44,093 nt of DNA from DYIB01 sp049320945. Lineage in GTDB: Bacteria; Pseudomonadota; Gammaproteobacteria; Burkholderiales; Rhodocyclaceae. The notes beneath the pieces were generated by a model that saw only the letters and a list, made by a program, of their open reading frames with translations, searched no databases and was not told the DNA's origin. Location of the stretch: the NCBI GenBank assembly GCA_049320945.1, contig JBMOQT010000318.1:1-44093 (forward strand). Reading direction: 5' to 3'. The position numbers and the translations under genes are program-made. Below, one piece after another: positions 1 to 7,060 of this stretch; the first letter of the stretch is position 1; each line of letters starts with the position of its first letter.

Positions 1-127
1 CAGCTCGGGCCAGATGAGCTGCGCGGCAATCCACACCCCCACCGCCATGCCCACAATGCCCCACACCACCGTCATCAGCGCAAATTGACGCACAACCTTG
101 TAGTTGTAAGTCGGTTGGGTTTGCATA
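1..127 (-). CDS. ccoN: cbb3-type cytochrome c oxidase subunit I, CcoN (N-terminal fragment)
   Basis: CcoN is the haem-copper catalytic subunit of the high-affinity cbb3 terminal oxidase in the inner membrane. Only the first 42 codons are present; the gene runs off the left edge. The residues seen, beginning MQTQPTYNYKVVRQFALMT, match the usual CcoN N-terminus, where a short cytoplasmic stretch leads into the first membrane helix (about residues 15-38). A GAGG Shine-Dalgarno element lies about ten bases before the ATG. The gene sits downstream of ccoI and ccoS on the same strand but has its own FNR-type promoter and a terminator between it and ccoS, so it probably starts a separate ccoNO(Q)P transcript. 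That is inferred from the layout; the rest of the operon is outside the window. Confidence 0.9.
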
Positions 128-197
128 AGGCATTCACCTCAAGAAGGATGACGAAATCTTTATGCAGCCGCCGAGTTCCGGGCCGCGGTCAGCCGCG

Positions 198-239
198 AGA
201 ATACTTTCTTGCTGCAGTGCGCCACTTGATTAAAATCAA
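198..239 (-). promoter_or_regulatory. FNR-type promoter of ccoN
   Basis: A perfect FNR/ANR box TTGAT-TAAA-ATCAA occupies 226-239. On the minus strand it is followed after 22 bases by the -10 element TATTCT (203 to 198). If transcription starts seven bases after the -10, near 191, the box is centred at -41.5, the class II activator position. The predicted leader to the ccoN ATG is about 64 nt. Two other sites in this window have the same 22-base spacing. Confidence 0.8.
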
Positions 240-287
240 AACTGTTAGGATCGGAAGAGTTCAAATGTCTTGTATTTAAGCCCGAGT

Positions 288-315
288 AAAAAAAAGGGTG
301 CGCAGCTGCGCACCC
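288..315 (-). terminator. Rho-independent terminator between ccoS and ccoN
   Basis: The perfect palindrome GGGTGCGCAGCTGCGCACCC (296-315) is followed on the minus strand by eight T residues (295 to 288), the classic intrinsic-terminator arrangement. It would stop transcripts coming from ccoI-ccoS and also any transcript starting at the FNR promoter near 417. It lies upstream of the ccoN promoter, so it separates the assembly genes from the oxidase operon. Confidence 0.85.
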
Positions 316-417
316 CAACCCCAACAGAGAGACAAGACTTCAGACTTTAGAGCCGGAACCCGCAGCGCTGCGGCGTTGCCGCCGGACCGCCTGGGCCGTT
401 CCAAGGCCTAAAACCTT
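288..417 (-). ncRNA. Candidate FNR-activated small RNA (about 130 nt)
   Basis: The stretch lies between an FNR-type promoter (424-465) and a strong U8 terminator (288-315) and has no convincing reading frame. Read on the minus strand it can fold well. A GGAAC/GTTCC helix (402-398 with 359-355) encloses a GGCG-GCAA-CGCC hairpin with a GNRA loop (383-372) and a CCGCAGCGCTGCGG hairpin (373-360; it shares two bases with the previous one, so the two may compete). A CU-rich, probably unpaired segment containing TCTCTCT follows, then the terminator hairpin. Position and control resemble the idea of E. coli FnrS or Neisseria AniS, but no sequence similarity to either is claimed. The alternative is that this is only the 3' untranslated region of ccoS. 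Confidence 0.5.
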
Positions 418-423
418 GGGCGT

Positions 424-465
424 AGTATGGGAAATCTCGGCCCGGGGCAACTTGACGTAAATCAA
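424..465 (-). promoter_or_regulatory. FNR-type promoter upstream of the candidate sRNA
   Basis: The box at 452-465 reads TTGATTTACGTCAA on the minus strand, one base off the FNR consensus TTGATnnnnATCAA. After 22 bases comes a weaker -10, CATACT (429 to 424). The predicted start near 417 again puts the box at -41.5. The box begins only seven bases beyond the ccoS stop codon. The only thing downstream before the terminator at 288 is the non-coding stretch described as a candidate sRNA. Confidence 0.6.
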
Positions 466-472
466 GCCCGCT

Positions 473-676
473 TCATTTTGGTCCCTCGACGGGCTTCCTG
501 CCCGCGTTCCCTGCCTTTCCCTCCTCCCCTGGCGCCTTGTCGTCGTCCATCAAGACCCGGTAGGACGGTCCCTCCAGATCGTCGAACTGCCCGCTGCGCA
601 CCGACCACCAGAAGGCCCAACCGATGAGAAACACCAGGACCACCGACAGGGGGATCAACAAGTAAAGGATTTCCAT
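473..676 (-). CDS. ccoS: cbb3 oxidase maturation protein CcoS
   Basis: CcoS is a short inner-membrane protein needed to assemble an active cbb3 oxidase. The protein has 67 residues: one N-terminal membrane helix (about residues 3-22, starting MEILYLLIPLSVVLVFLIGW) and a charged cytoplasmic tail with the family pattern FWWSVRSGQFDDLEGP. The start is fixed by the TGATG junction at which the ccoI stop and ccoS start share one base, so the two are translationally coupled. The tail after residue 45 is hydrophilic, as is usual. It is last in its operon, and the U8 terminator lies 160-185 bases downstream. Confidence 0.92.
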   Translation of the reverse strand: MEILYLLIPLSVVLVFLIGWAFWWSVRSGQFDDLEGPSYRVLMDDDKAPGEEGKAGNAGRKPVEGPK

Positions 677-3135
677 CAGCCGCCCCTGGCGCGCGGCTGC
701 AGCCGCAGGGCATTCAAGACCACCAGCAGGGAGCTCGCCGACATGCCGATGCCCGCCATCCAGGGCGTGACGTAGCCGCCGACGGCCAAGGGCAACGCCA
801 AAAAGTTGTAAGCGAAGGCCCACCACAGGTTCTGGCGAATGATTGCGAGGGTGCGGCGAGCCAGCCTCACGCCGTCCGCCAGGCTCTGCAGGCGCTCGCC
901 CAGCAGCACCACGTCGGCCTGGTTGCGCGCCAGCTCGGTGCCGCTTCCCATGGCGACCGACACCTGGGCCTGGGCCAGCACCGGAGCGTCATTAACACCG
1001 TCGCCCACCATCGCCACCACCGCCCCTTCACCTTGCAACCGGGCGATGAAAGCGTGCTTGTCCTCCGGCGTCATGCCCCCGTGGGCCTGGTCCACGCCCA
1101 GGTGCGCGGCGACCTGCCGCACCGCCGCCGGCATATCGCCGGACAGGATGGCAACGCGCCCACCCGCCGCCCGCAGCGCCGCCAGGGCGGCAGCGGCATC
1201 GGCACGGACGGCATCGCCGAAGCGCAGAAAGGCGAGCCAGCCGCCGCCGTCGCCCAGGGCCACCCAGGTGTCCCCCTCTTTCATGCGCTCCGCGAGGGAA
1301 GAAGGCAGCTCCATCCCGTGGAGCTCGGCGACGAAGGCACAGCGGCCGATGCGCACTCGGCGCCCTGCCGCTTCTCCTTCCACGCCTTGGCCGGTGACCG
1401 CACGCAGCCCATCGACCCGGGGCAGTTGCGCGGTCTCCTGGGCGGCCAGAAGGCCGCGCGCGACGGCGTGTTCCGATCCCTGCTCCAGGGCCGCCGCAAG
1501 GGCCAGCGCGTCTTCGGTGCGGGCCGCCGCCGGCACCACCTCCAGCAAGCGCAAGCGGCCTTCGGTGAGAGTGCCGGTCTTGTCGAAAACAAAGTGGCTG
1601 GCGCGCGCCAGGGTCTCCACCGCATGGCCTCGGGATACCAGCAGCCCCAGACGCGACAAAGCGCCTGTCGCCACCGCCAGGGCTGCGGGGGTGGCCAGCG
1701 ACAGGGCGCAGGGACAGGTCACGACCAGCACCGACACGAATACCCATAGGGCACGCCCGGGATCGAGCAGACTCCAGGCAACGCCCGTGGCGCCGGCGAC
1801 GACGATCAGCGCCGCAACGAAATAGGCGGCGATGCGGTCGGCCTGCTCCACTACCCGGGGCTTTTCCGCCATGGCCCGTTCCATGAGCCGCACGATGGAA
1901 GCCAGCCGGGTCTCCTCGCCCACGCGCTCGACGCGCACCACCAGCGGGCTGGGGCCATTCAGACTGCCGCCTGTCACCCGATCTCCCGGCTTCTTGTCGA
2001 CGGGACGGCTCTCACCCGTGAGCAAGGACTCGTCCAGGGCGCTTTCCCCCTGCACCACCACGCCGTCGGCCGGTACCGGCTGACCGGGGCGTACCAGCGC
2101 CAAGTCGCCCGGCTTGAGTGAGGCCACCGCCACCCGCTCGCATGCCATGGCGGGGAAAGCCGTCAGGCGTTCGGCGAATGCCGGTAGCGCCCGCCCCGTC
2201 TCCTCTATGCCGCGCACCGCCTTCTGGCGCGCCATCATCTCCAGATAGCGCCCGCACAGCAGGAGAAAGACGAACATGGTCACGGAGTCGAAATACACCT
2301 CCCCCGTGCCGCGCAAGGTGGCCCACACGCTGGCGGCGAAGGCGCTGCCGACGCCCAGGGCGACAGGCACGTCCATGCCGACGCGGCGCAGGCGCAGATC
2401 GCGCCAGGCGCTGGTGAAGAACGGCGCCGAGGAATAGAAAACGACCGGCAGGGTCAGCACCAGGCTGGCCCAGCGCATGAGGCTCTCGATGTCGGCGGTC
2501 ATCGTGCCCGCCTCGGCCAGGTACACCGGCACCGCGTACATCATCACCTGCATCATGCCGAAGCCGGCGACGAACAGGCGCCACAGGGCAGCGCGCCGCT
2601 CCTTCTGGGCGAGCTGCTCCGAGCGCCGGGCGTCGTAGGGATAGGCGCGGTAGCCGATGGCCGCCACCGCCGCCAGGATCCCGGACAGCTGGATGCGCCG
2701 CTCGTCCCAGCGCACGCGGGCGCGGCGCGTGGCGTAGTTGATCTCCACCGCAGTCACGCCCGCCTGGCGCGTCAGGTGCTGCTCGTTCAGCCAGACGCAG
2801 GCGGCGCAGGTGATGCCTTCGAGTATGAGGGAAGCCTCCCGCTCGTGCTCGCCCACGGGATGCACGAAGCTCGCCTGGATGTCGGCCTGGTCGAACAGCC
2901 CCAGGTCGCGCAGCGCCTCGGGGACGGCTTCTCGCGGACTATTGGGCAGGGCGTCCCGGTGCCGGTAGTAATCGGTCAGGCCATGGTCGACAAGGGCCTG
3001 GGCCACGGCCTGGCAGCCGGCGCAGCACATCTGCCGCGGCTGGCCGGCGATGGTCACGGCGAAACTCGCCCCACGGGGAACGGGCAGACCGCAGTGATAG
3101 CACTCGGTCCGGGGCAGGCCGCGGGGATCGTTCAC
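676..3135 (-). CDS. ccoI: Copper-translocating P-type ATPase CcoI (FixI type)
   Basis: This inner-membrane ATPase exports copper for assembly of the CuB centre of cbb3 oxidase. With the start used here it has 819 residues. Visible in order: an N-terminal cysteine-rich metal region (Cys12/15 in CYHCG, and a CCxGC motif at 37-41), a heavy-metal-associated motif ITCAAC (110-113), eight predicted membrane segments, the ion-channel motif CPC (474-476), the phosphorylation motif DKTGT (Asp518) and the hinge motif GDGVNDAP. The start is uncertain. No Shine-Dalgarno is evident; GTG at 3135 gives the family-like N-terminus, while GTG at 3171 would add 12 residues. An FNR-type promoter lies upstream and ccoS is coupled downstream. 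Confidence 0.93.
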   Translation of the reverse strand: MNDPRGLPRTECYHCGLPVPRGASFAVTIAGQPRQMCCAGCQAVAQALVDHGLTDYYRHRDALPNSPREAVPEALRDLGLFDQADIQASFVHPVGEHEREASLILEGITCAACVWLNEQHLTRQAGVTAVEINYATRRARVRWDERRIQLSGILAAVAAIGYRAYPYDARRSEQLAQKERRAALWRLFVAGFGMMQVMMYAVPVYLAEAGTMTADIESLMRWASLVLTLPVVFYSSAPFFTSAWRDLRLRRVGMDVPVALGVGSAFAASVWATLRGTGEVYFDSVTMFVFLLLCGRYLEMMARQKAVRGIEETGRALPAFAERLTAFPAMACERVAVASLKPGDLALVRPGQPVPADGVVVQGESALDESLLTGESRPVDKKPGDRVTGGSLNGPSPLVVRVERVGEETRLASIVRLMERAMAEKPRVVEQADRIAAYFVAALIVVAGATGVAWSLLDPGRALWVFVSVLVVTCPCALSLATPAALAVATGALSRLGLLVSRGHAVETLARASHFVFDKTGTLTEGRLRLLEVVPAAARTEDALALAAALEQGSEHAVARGLLAAQETAQLPRVDGLRAVTGQGVEGEAAGRRVRIGRCAFVAELHGMELPSSLAERMKEGDTWVALGDGGGWLAFLRFGDAVRADAAAALAALRAAGGRVAILSGDMPAAVRQVAAHLGVDQAHGGMTPEDKHAFIARLQGEGAVVAMVGDGVNDAPVLAQAQVSVAMGSGTELARNQADVVLLGERLQSLADGVRLARRTLAIIRQNLWWAFAYNFLALPLAVGGYVTPWMAGIGMSASSLLVVLNALRLQPRARGG

Positions 3136-3201
3136 GACGCTTGAGTGATACAAACGAGGCCGGCGCCGCACGGGGCGGTGCCGGTTGATTCAGATGTCGA
3201 T

Positions 3202-3243
3202 ATTTTAGCTGCCGACCTTGCCCGCAAATCTGAGCTAGATCAA
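3202..3243 (-). promoter_or_regulatory. FNR-type promoter of ccoI-ccoS
   Basis: The minus strand reads TTGATCTAGCTCAG (3243 to 3230): one perfect FNR half-site and one degenerate half-site. After 22 bases comes the -10 TAAAAT (3207 to 3202). The predicted start near 3195 puts the box at -41.5. It lies immediately after the stop of the upstream dehydrogenase gene and 24-60 bases before the possible ccoI start codons. Confidence 0.65.
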
Positions 3244-3252
3244 TACCAGTGC

Positions 3253-4020
3253 TTACTTGGGCGCCAGGCGGATGGCGCCGTCCAGGCGGATCACCTCGCC
3301 GTTGAGCATCTCGTTCTCGCAAATGTGCTTGACGAGCGCTGCGTACTCGGCCGGCTTGCCCAGGCGCGACGGGAAGGGAACCATCTTGCCCAGCGCATCC
3401 TGGACTTCCTGGGGCATGTCCAGGAGCATGGGCGTCTCGAAAATGCCCGGGGCGATGGTCATGACCCGTATGCCCAAACGGGAGAGGTCACGCGCGATGG
3501 GCAGGGTCATGCCCACCACGCCGCCCTTGGACGCGGAATAGGCCGCCTGGCCGATCTGCCCGTCGAAAGCGGCGACTGAGGCGGTATTGACGATAACGCC
3601 GCGTTCGCCCGAGGCATTGGGCTGCTGCTTGCTCATGGCCTCGGCTGCTAGCCGGATCATATTGAATGTGCCGATGAGATTAACCGTGACGACCTTAGTG
3701 AAGCTGGCCAGGGAATGGGGGCCTTCCTTACCCACGGTCTTCTCGCCGATGGCGATGCCGGCGCAGTTCACCAGGCCGTGCAAGCCGCCGAAGGCCGACA
3801 GGGCCAGGTCCACCGCCGCCTTGGCGCTGTCCTCGGAGGTCACGTCGCACAGGCCGAAGCGCGCATTGGCGCCCAGCTCAGCCGCCAGCGCCTCGCCGGC
3901 CGCTTTGTTTACATCGGCGATCACCACCTTGCCGCCCGCGCCATGAAGCGTACGGACCGTTCCGGCCCCCAGCCCGGAGGCGCCGCCGGTCACGATGAAC
4001 ACGCTGTCCTTGATCTGCAT
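3253..4020 (-). CDS. SDR-family 3-hydroxyacyl-CoA dehydrogenase
   Basis: This is a classical short-chain dehydrogenase of 255 residues, closest in pattern to type II 3-hydroxyacyl-CoA dehydrogenases (HSD17B10-like), which oxidise 3-hydroxyacyl-CoA with NAD+. Visible are the nucleotide motif TGGASGLG (11-18), the NCAG motif (Asn85) and the catalytic set Ser148-Tyr161-Lys165. The C-terminus carries the conserved MVPFPSRLGKPAEYA stretch. It follows the thiolase gene by 13 bases on the same strand, so the pair probably performs the last two steps of a beta-oxidation-like pathway (straight-chain or branched-chain acyl-CoA). Which substrate is used cannot be told. No enoyl-CoA hydratase or acyl-CoA dehydrogenase is in view. 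Confidence 0.88.
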   Translation of the reverse strand: MQIKDSVFIVTGGASGLGAGTVRTLHGAGGKVVIADVNKAAGEALAAELGANARFGLCDVTSEDSAKAAVDLALSAFGGLHGLVNCAGIAIGEKTVGKEGPHSLASFTKVVTVNLIGTFNMIRLAAEAMSKQQPNASGERGVIVNTASVAAFDGQIGQAAYSASKGGVVGMTLPIARDLSRLGIRVMTIAPGIFETPMLLDMPQEVQDALGKMVPFPSRLGKPAEYAALVKHICENEMLNGEVIRLDGAIRLAPK

Positions 4021-4033
4021 ATGCCGTCTCCTC

Positions 4034-5206
4034 TTACAGTCGTTCGATGATCGTGGCGGTCGCCATGCCGTGGCCGATGCACATGGTCTGCAGGCCGAAC
4101 TGGCCGCCGGTGGCTTCCAGCCCCGCCAGCATCTTGGCCATCAGCCCGGCGCCGGTGGCGCCCAGGGGATGCCCATGGGCGATCGCCCCGCCCCAGGGAT
4201 TGACTTTGGCCATGTCTGGCTCCAGTTCCCGTCCCCAGGCGAGCACGACACTGGCGAAGGCCTCGTTGATCTCGATCCAGTCGATATCCCGGATCGACAG
4301 GCCGGCACGCTTCAGCGCCTGGCGCGTTGCGGCAATGGGTCCGTCCAGCTGCAGGGTCGGGTCGGATCCGACCACCACCCGCGCCCGGAAACGGGCCCTT
4401 GGCCGGAAGCCGTCCGCCTGGGCCCGCGAGCGCTCGGCCACCAGCACCGCCGCGGCGCCATCGGATATCTGGCTGGAATTGGCGGCGGTGATTACGCCCT
4501 TGTCGGGCGCCCGGAACACGGGCTTGAGGGACGCGGTCTTTTGCGCGTCCCAGGTGGCCCGGACCCCCTCGTCCCGCTCCAGCCTGACCACCTTGCCGTC
4601 CGCGTCCAGGCCGGGCGTGGCCACGATCTCCCGGTTGCTCCCGGCCAGTGCTGCCTGATGGGCGCGCCGATGGCTTTCCCGCGAGTACTCGTCCACCTCG
4701 GCACGGGAAATGCCCCATTTCTCCGCCATGCGCTCGGCGCTTTCCACCTGGTGGATCAGCTCGTAATGCTTGAACAACTCCGGGTTGAGGCCGTCGAAGC
4801 CGCGGAACTCGCCGCCCAGGGTGATATCCAGAAACATGGGCACGCGCGACATGTTCTCCACGCCGCAGCCGATGGCATAGTCCGCGTCCCCCGCCGCCAC
4901 CGCCTGGGCGGCAAAGTGCACCGCCTGCTGGCTGGAGCCGCACATGCGGTTCAGCGACACCCCCGGCACCTGCACCGGAAACCCGGCCAGCAGCACCCCC
5001 AGCCGCCCGACATTGGCCGCCTGCTCACCCGCCTGGGTGACGCAGCCGCAGATCACATCCTGCAGCTTTTCCGGCGCCACGCCGGCACGGCCCACCAGGG
5101 ACTTCAAGGCGTGCGCCAGCAGACTATCGGGCCGAAACTCCCGCAGCCTCCCGCCACGCCGACCAAAAGGCGTCCGCACCGCCTCAAGAATCACTGCCTC
5201 AGCCAT
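4034..5206 (-). CDS. Acetyl-CoA C-acyltransferase (thiolase)
   Basis: This is a thiolase of 390 residues. It would cleave 3-ketoacyl-CoA with CoA, or condense acetyl-CoA in the reverse direction. The active-site residues are in place: nucleophile Cys89 in NRMCGSSQQA, His346 in GGAIAHGHPLGATG and Cys376 in the C-terminal CIGHGMA; NEAF is also present. The ATG at 5206 is preferred over the one at 5218 because GGAGG lies six bases before it. It is first of a two-gene unit with the downstream SDR dehydrogenase. The exact substrate class (FadA-like, PhaA-like or branched-chain) is not resolved by these motifs. The gene has the high G+C of its neighbours. Confidence 0.9.
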   Translation of the reverse strand: MAEAVILEAVRTPFGRRGGRLREFRPDSLLAHALKSLVGRAGVAPEKLQDVICGCVTQAGEQAANVGRLGVLLAGFPVQVPGVSLNRMCGSSQQAVHFAAQAVAAGDADYAIGCGVENMSRVPMFLDITLGGEFRGFDGLNPELFKHYELIHQVESAERMAEKWGISRAEVDEYSRESHRRAHQAALAGSNREIVATPGLDADGKVVRLERDEGVRATWDAQKTASLKPVFRAPDKGVITAANSSQISDGAAAVLVAERSRAQADGFRPRARFRARVVVGSDPTLQLDGPIAATRQALKRAGLSIRDIDWIEINEAFASVVLAWGRELEPDMAKVNPWGGAIAHGHPLGATGAGLMAKMLAGLEATGGQFGLQTMCIGHGMATATIIERL

Positions 5207-5299
5207 GGCATCCTCCATACGCTACCGTATTGACGCCTGACAATTCTAATCCATTTGCCGTGGCAAGCGGAAACGCGGAGACTGGGGAAGAACGAGGGA

Positions 5300-5375
<76 letters not shown>

Positions 5376-5391
5376 GAATCGCAGGCCGGAA

Positions 5392-5420
5392 ATTATATCT
5401 TTCCCCTAGGGCTTGGGCAA
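5392..5420 (-). promoter_or_regulatory. Sigma-70 promoter of tRNA-Thr
   Basis: On the minus strand a -35 TTGCCC (5420 to 5415) is followed after 17 bases by a perfect -10 TATAAT (5397 to 5392). The predicted start, near 5385, is about ten bases before the mature tRNA 5' end, and the start region is GC-rich, as is common for stable RNA promoters. The stretch 5421-5535 contains no gene; it must hold the pilE promoter, which I could not place with confidence. Confidence 0.7.
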
Positions 5421-5535
5421 CCTTGCGGCCCCTCGCACGCTTAGTTGCCGCCTGTCATGCGCTCAGAGCCACTTGTCGGCTTCGCCTCGCTCTCGATCGA
5501 TGACGTGCATATAGTCCATGCAGAAAGGAGTGGAC

Positions 5536-5994
5536 ATGAGTTCCAAACGGCTTAGTTCCTTCGGCAACTCAGTCTTGGGATTTACTCTCATAGAACTGAT
5601 GATCGTCGTCGTAATCGTGGCGATACTCGCCAGCGTCGCCCTCCCTGCCTACAACGACTACATCACGCGGAGCCGAATCGCCGAAGCCACATCAAATTTG
5701 GCTGATATGAGGGTCAGACTGGAGCAGTTCTATCAGGACAACCGAACGTATGTGGGAGCCTGCGCCGCGGGAACAGTAGCGCCGCTGCCTGCAAACACCG
5801 CGAATTTCACCTACTCTTGCCCAACCCTTACCGCAACGGCTTTCGAAGTTAGAGCCACTGGCTCGGGGCAAATGTCTAACTTCGCTTATTCAATTAACCA
5901 AAACAACGAGCGGGCAACGATCAGTCTCCCCTCAGGATGGGGATCTACCTCCACCACGTGCTGGGTCACAAAGAAAGGTGGGGTATGCTCCTAG
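5536..5994 (+). CDS. pilE: Type IV pilin / PilE-like prepilin
   Basis: This is a prepilin of 152 residues with a class III signal: a short basic leader, cleavage after Gly15 and the hydrophobic helix FTLIELMIVVVIVAILASVA with Glu at mature position 5. PilD would cut and methylate it. The alpha-1 helix runs on to about residue 65; the C-terminal half is a variable beta domain. Two late cysteines (in TCWVTKKGGVC) could form the usual disulfide loop. The ATG at 5536 is chosen because AAAGGAG lies 5-6 bases upstream; ATG 5518 has no such site. It resembles the minor-pilin PilE group more than a major PilA, but the distinction is not certain. G+C is visibly lower than in the flanking genes. Confidence 0.88.
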   Translation: MSSKRLSSFGNSVLGFTLIELMIVVVIVAILASVALPAYNDYITRSRIAEATSNLADMRVRLEQFYQDNRTYVGACAAGTVAPLPANTANFTYSCPTLTATAFEVRATGSGQMSNFAYSINQNNERATISLPSGWGSTSTTCWVTKKGGVCS

Positions 5995-6560
5995 CGAGGC
6001 AAAGTGGCGTCACGCTGATCGAATTGGTGATCGCGATAGCAGTGCTGGGAATAGTCATAGCCATGGGTCTGCCCAGCTACAGCAACTGGATTGCCAACTC
6101 ACAGATCCGTACCACTGCCGAATCTCTGCTTGCGGGGCTCCAACTCGCCCGTAATGAGGCGGTGCGTCGAAATACGTCCGTCCGTTTTTCTCTTGTCACC
6201 AATCTGACCAACACCTGCCAATTGTCGAGCACGGGTACGAACTGGATAGTGAGCCGCTTAGATCCTGCTGGCAAGTGTGGTAATGGAACGTCAGATATTG
6301 ACCCCTTCATCATTCAACTCAAGGCTAGCGCGGAAGGCGGCAGCAACGCGACAATAAATGCGGATGGAACCAATGTTGTTTTCAATGGAATTGGGAGAGT
6401 CGTTACGAGCGTCGGACAGATCGGCCAAATATCCATCGATTCCTCCTCTCTTCCCAGCGCGCAGACGCGCGATCTGCGCATCGTAATTGGTTCCGCTGGC
6501 GAGATCCGCATGTGCGATCCTGATCCAAACGTGGGTACCACTGACCCACGTAGATGCTGA
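5985..6560 (+). CDS. fimT: Minor pseudopilin, FimT/FimU (GspH) family
   Basis: This is a 191-residue prepilin with cleavage after Gly8 (MLLARQSG/VTLIE) and Glu at mature position 5. The stretch LLAGLQLARNEAVRRNTSVRF after the first helix is the hallmark of the GspH/FimT domain. Such minor pilins help prime type IV pilus assembly, and some FimT proteins bind DNA for uptake. The start at 5985 places GGTGG just before the ATG and overlaps the end of pilE by ten bases, suggesting coupled translation. FimT and FimU cannot be told apart from this sequence by eye. Confidence 0.85.
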   Translation: MLLARQSGVTLIELVIAIAVLGIVIAMGLPSYSNWIANSQIRTTAESLLAGLQLARNEAVRRNTSVRFSLVTNLTNTCQLSSTGTNWIVSRLDPAGKCGNGTSDIDPFIIQLKASAEGGSNATINADGTNVVFNGIGRVVTSVGQIGQISIDSSSLPSAQTRDLRIVIGSAGEIRMCDPDPNVGTTDPRRC

Positions 6561-7060
6561 AAGTGACAGAGATGCCTTTCGCTTCTGCTTCTGCCTTCGA
6601 GAGTTCAATTCCGGGCAAGCAGGCTGGTGCTGTTCTTCTCGAAGCGCTGGTGGCTATTCTGGTGTTTTCATTTGGCGTGTTAGCCATCGTCGGGCTTCAG
6701 GCCTCATCCATAAAGAGCAGTTCTGATGCCAAATACCGCGCCGACGCCGCTTTTCTTGCAAATCAGATCCTGGGCATGATGTGGGCCGATGCGCGTGCCA
6801 ATCTTTCTTCTTACGCCCATCGCAGTTCAGGAGCCAACTGCAACTTCAACGGAGGGTCTGGCAACGCCAATGTCATTTCATGGCTAGGCACGGCAGCCGA
6901 CCCAGGAACCGTAGTTGGCTCGCTCCCCGGCGCAACCACTGATAACCAGCAGATTACTGTGGACGCGGCAACTGGGTTAGTAACGGTGACGATTTGCTGG
7001 CGCATGCCCCAGAGCCCCGCCCCCCATAGCTACACCACTACCGCACGTATCAATGGATAA
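6554..7060 (+). CDS. pilV: Type IV pilus minor pilin PilV
   Basis: This is a 168-residue prepilin whose cleavage site follows Gly25 (KQAG/AVLLEALVAILVFSFGVLA), with Glu at mature position 5. That motif is typical of PilV. The remainder is a short soluble domain with two cysteines. It overlaps fimT by seven bases and pilW by eight, so translation is probably coupled. The first ATG (6554) has no clear Shine-Dalgarno site; ATG 6572 is an alternative. PilV is a minor pilin of the priming complex together with PilW, PilX and PilE. Confidence 0.87.
   Translation: MLKVTEMPFASASAFESSIPGKQAGAVLLEALVAILVFSFGVLAIVGLQASSIKSSSDAKYRADAAFLANQILGMMWADARANLSSYAHRSSGANCNFNGGSGNANVISWLGTAADPGTVVGSLPGATTDNQQITVDAATGLVTVTICWRMPQSPAPHSYTTTARING

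Noticed and set aside
85..279. A 64-codon plus-strand frame overlapping the ccoN promoter.
   Set aside because: It is antisense to the ccoN start, has no ribosome site and no recognisable domain, and it covers the FNR box.
5421..5535. A sigma-54 (GG-GC) or sigma-70 promoter for pilE.
   Set aside because: TTGGGCAACCTTGC has the wrong spacing (10 instead of 12 bases) for sigma-54, and TATAGT (5510-5515) has no acceptable -35. Nothing here could be called.
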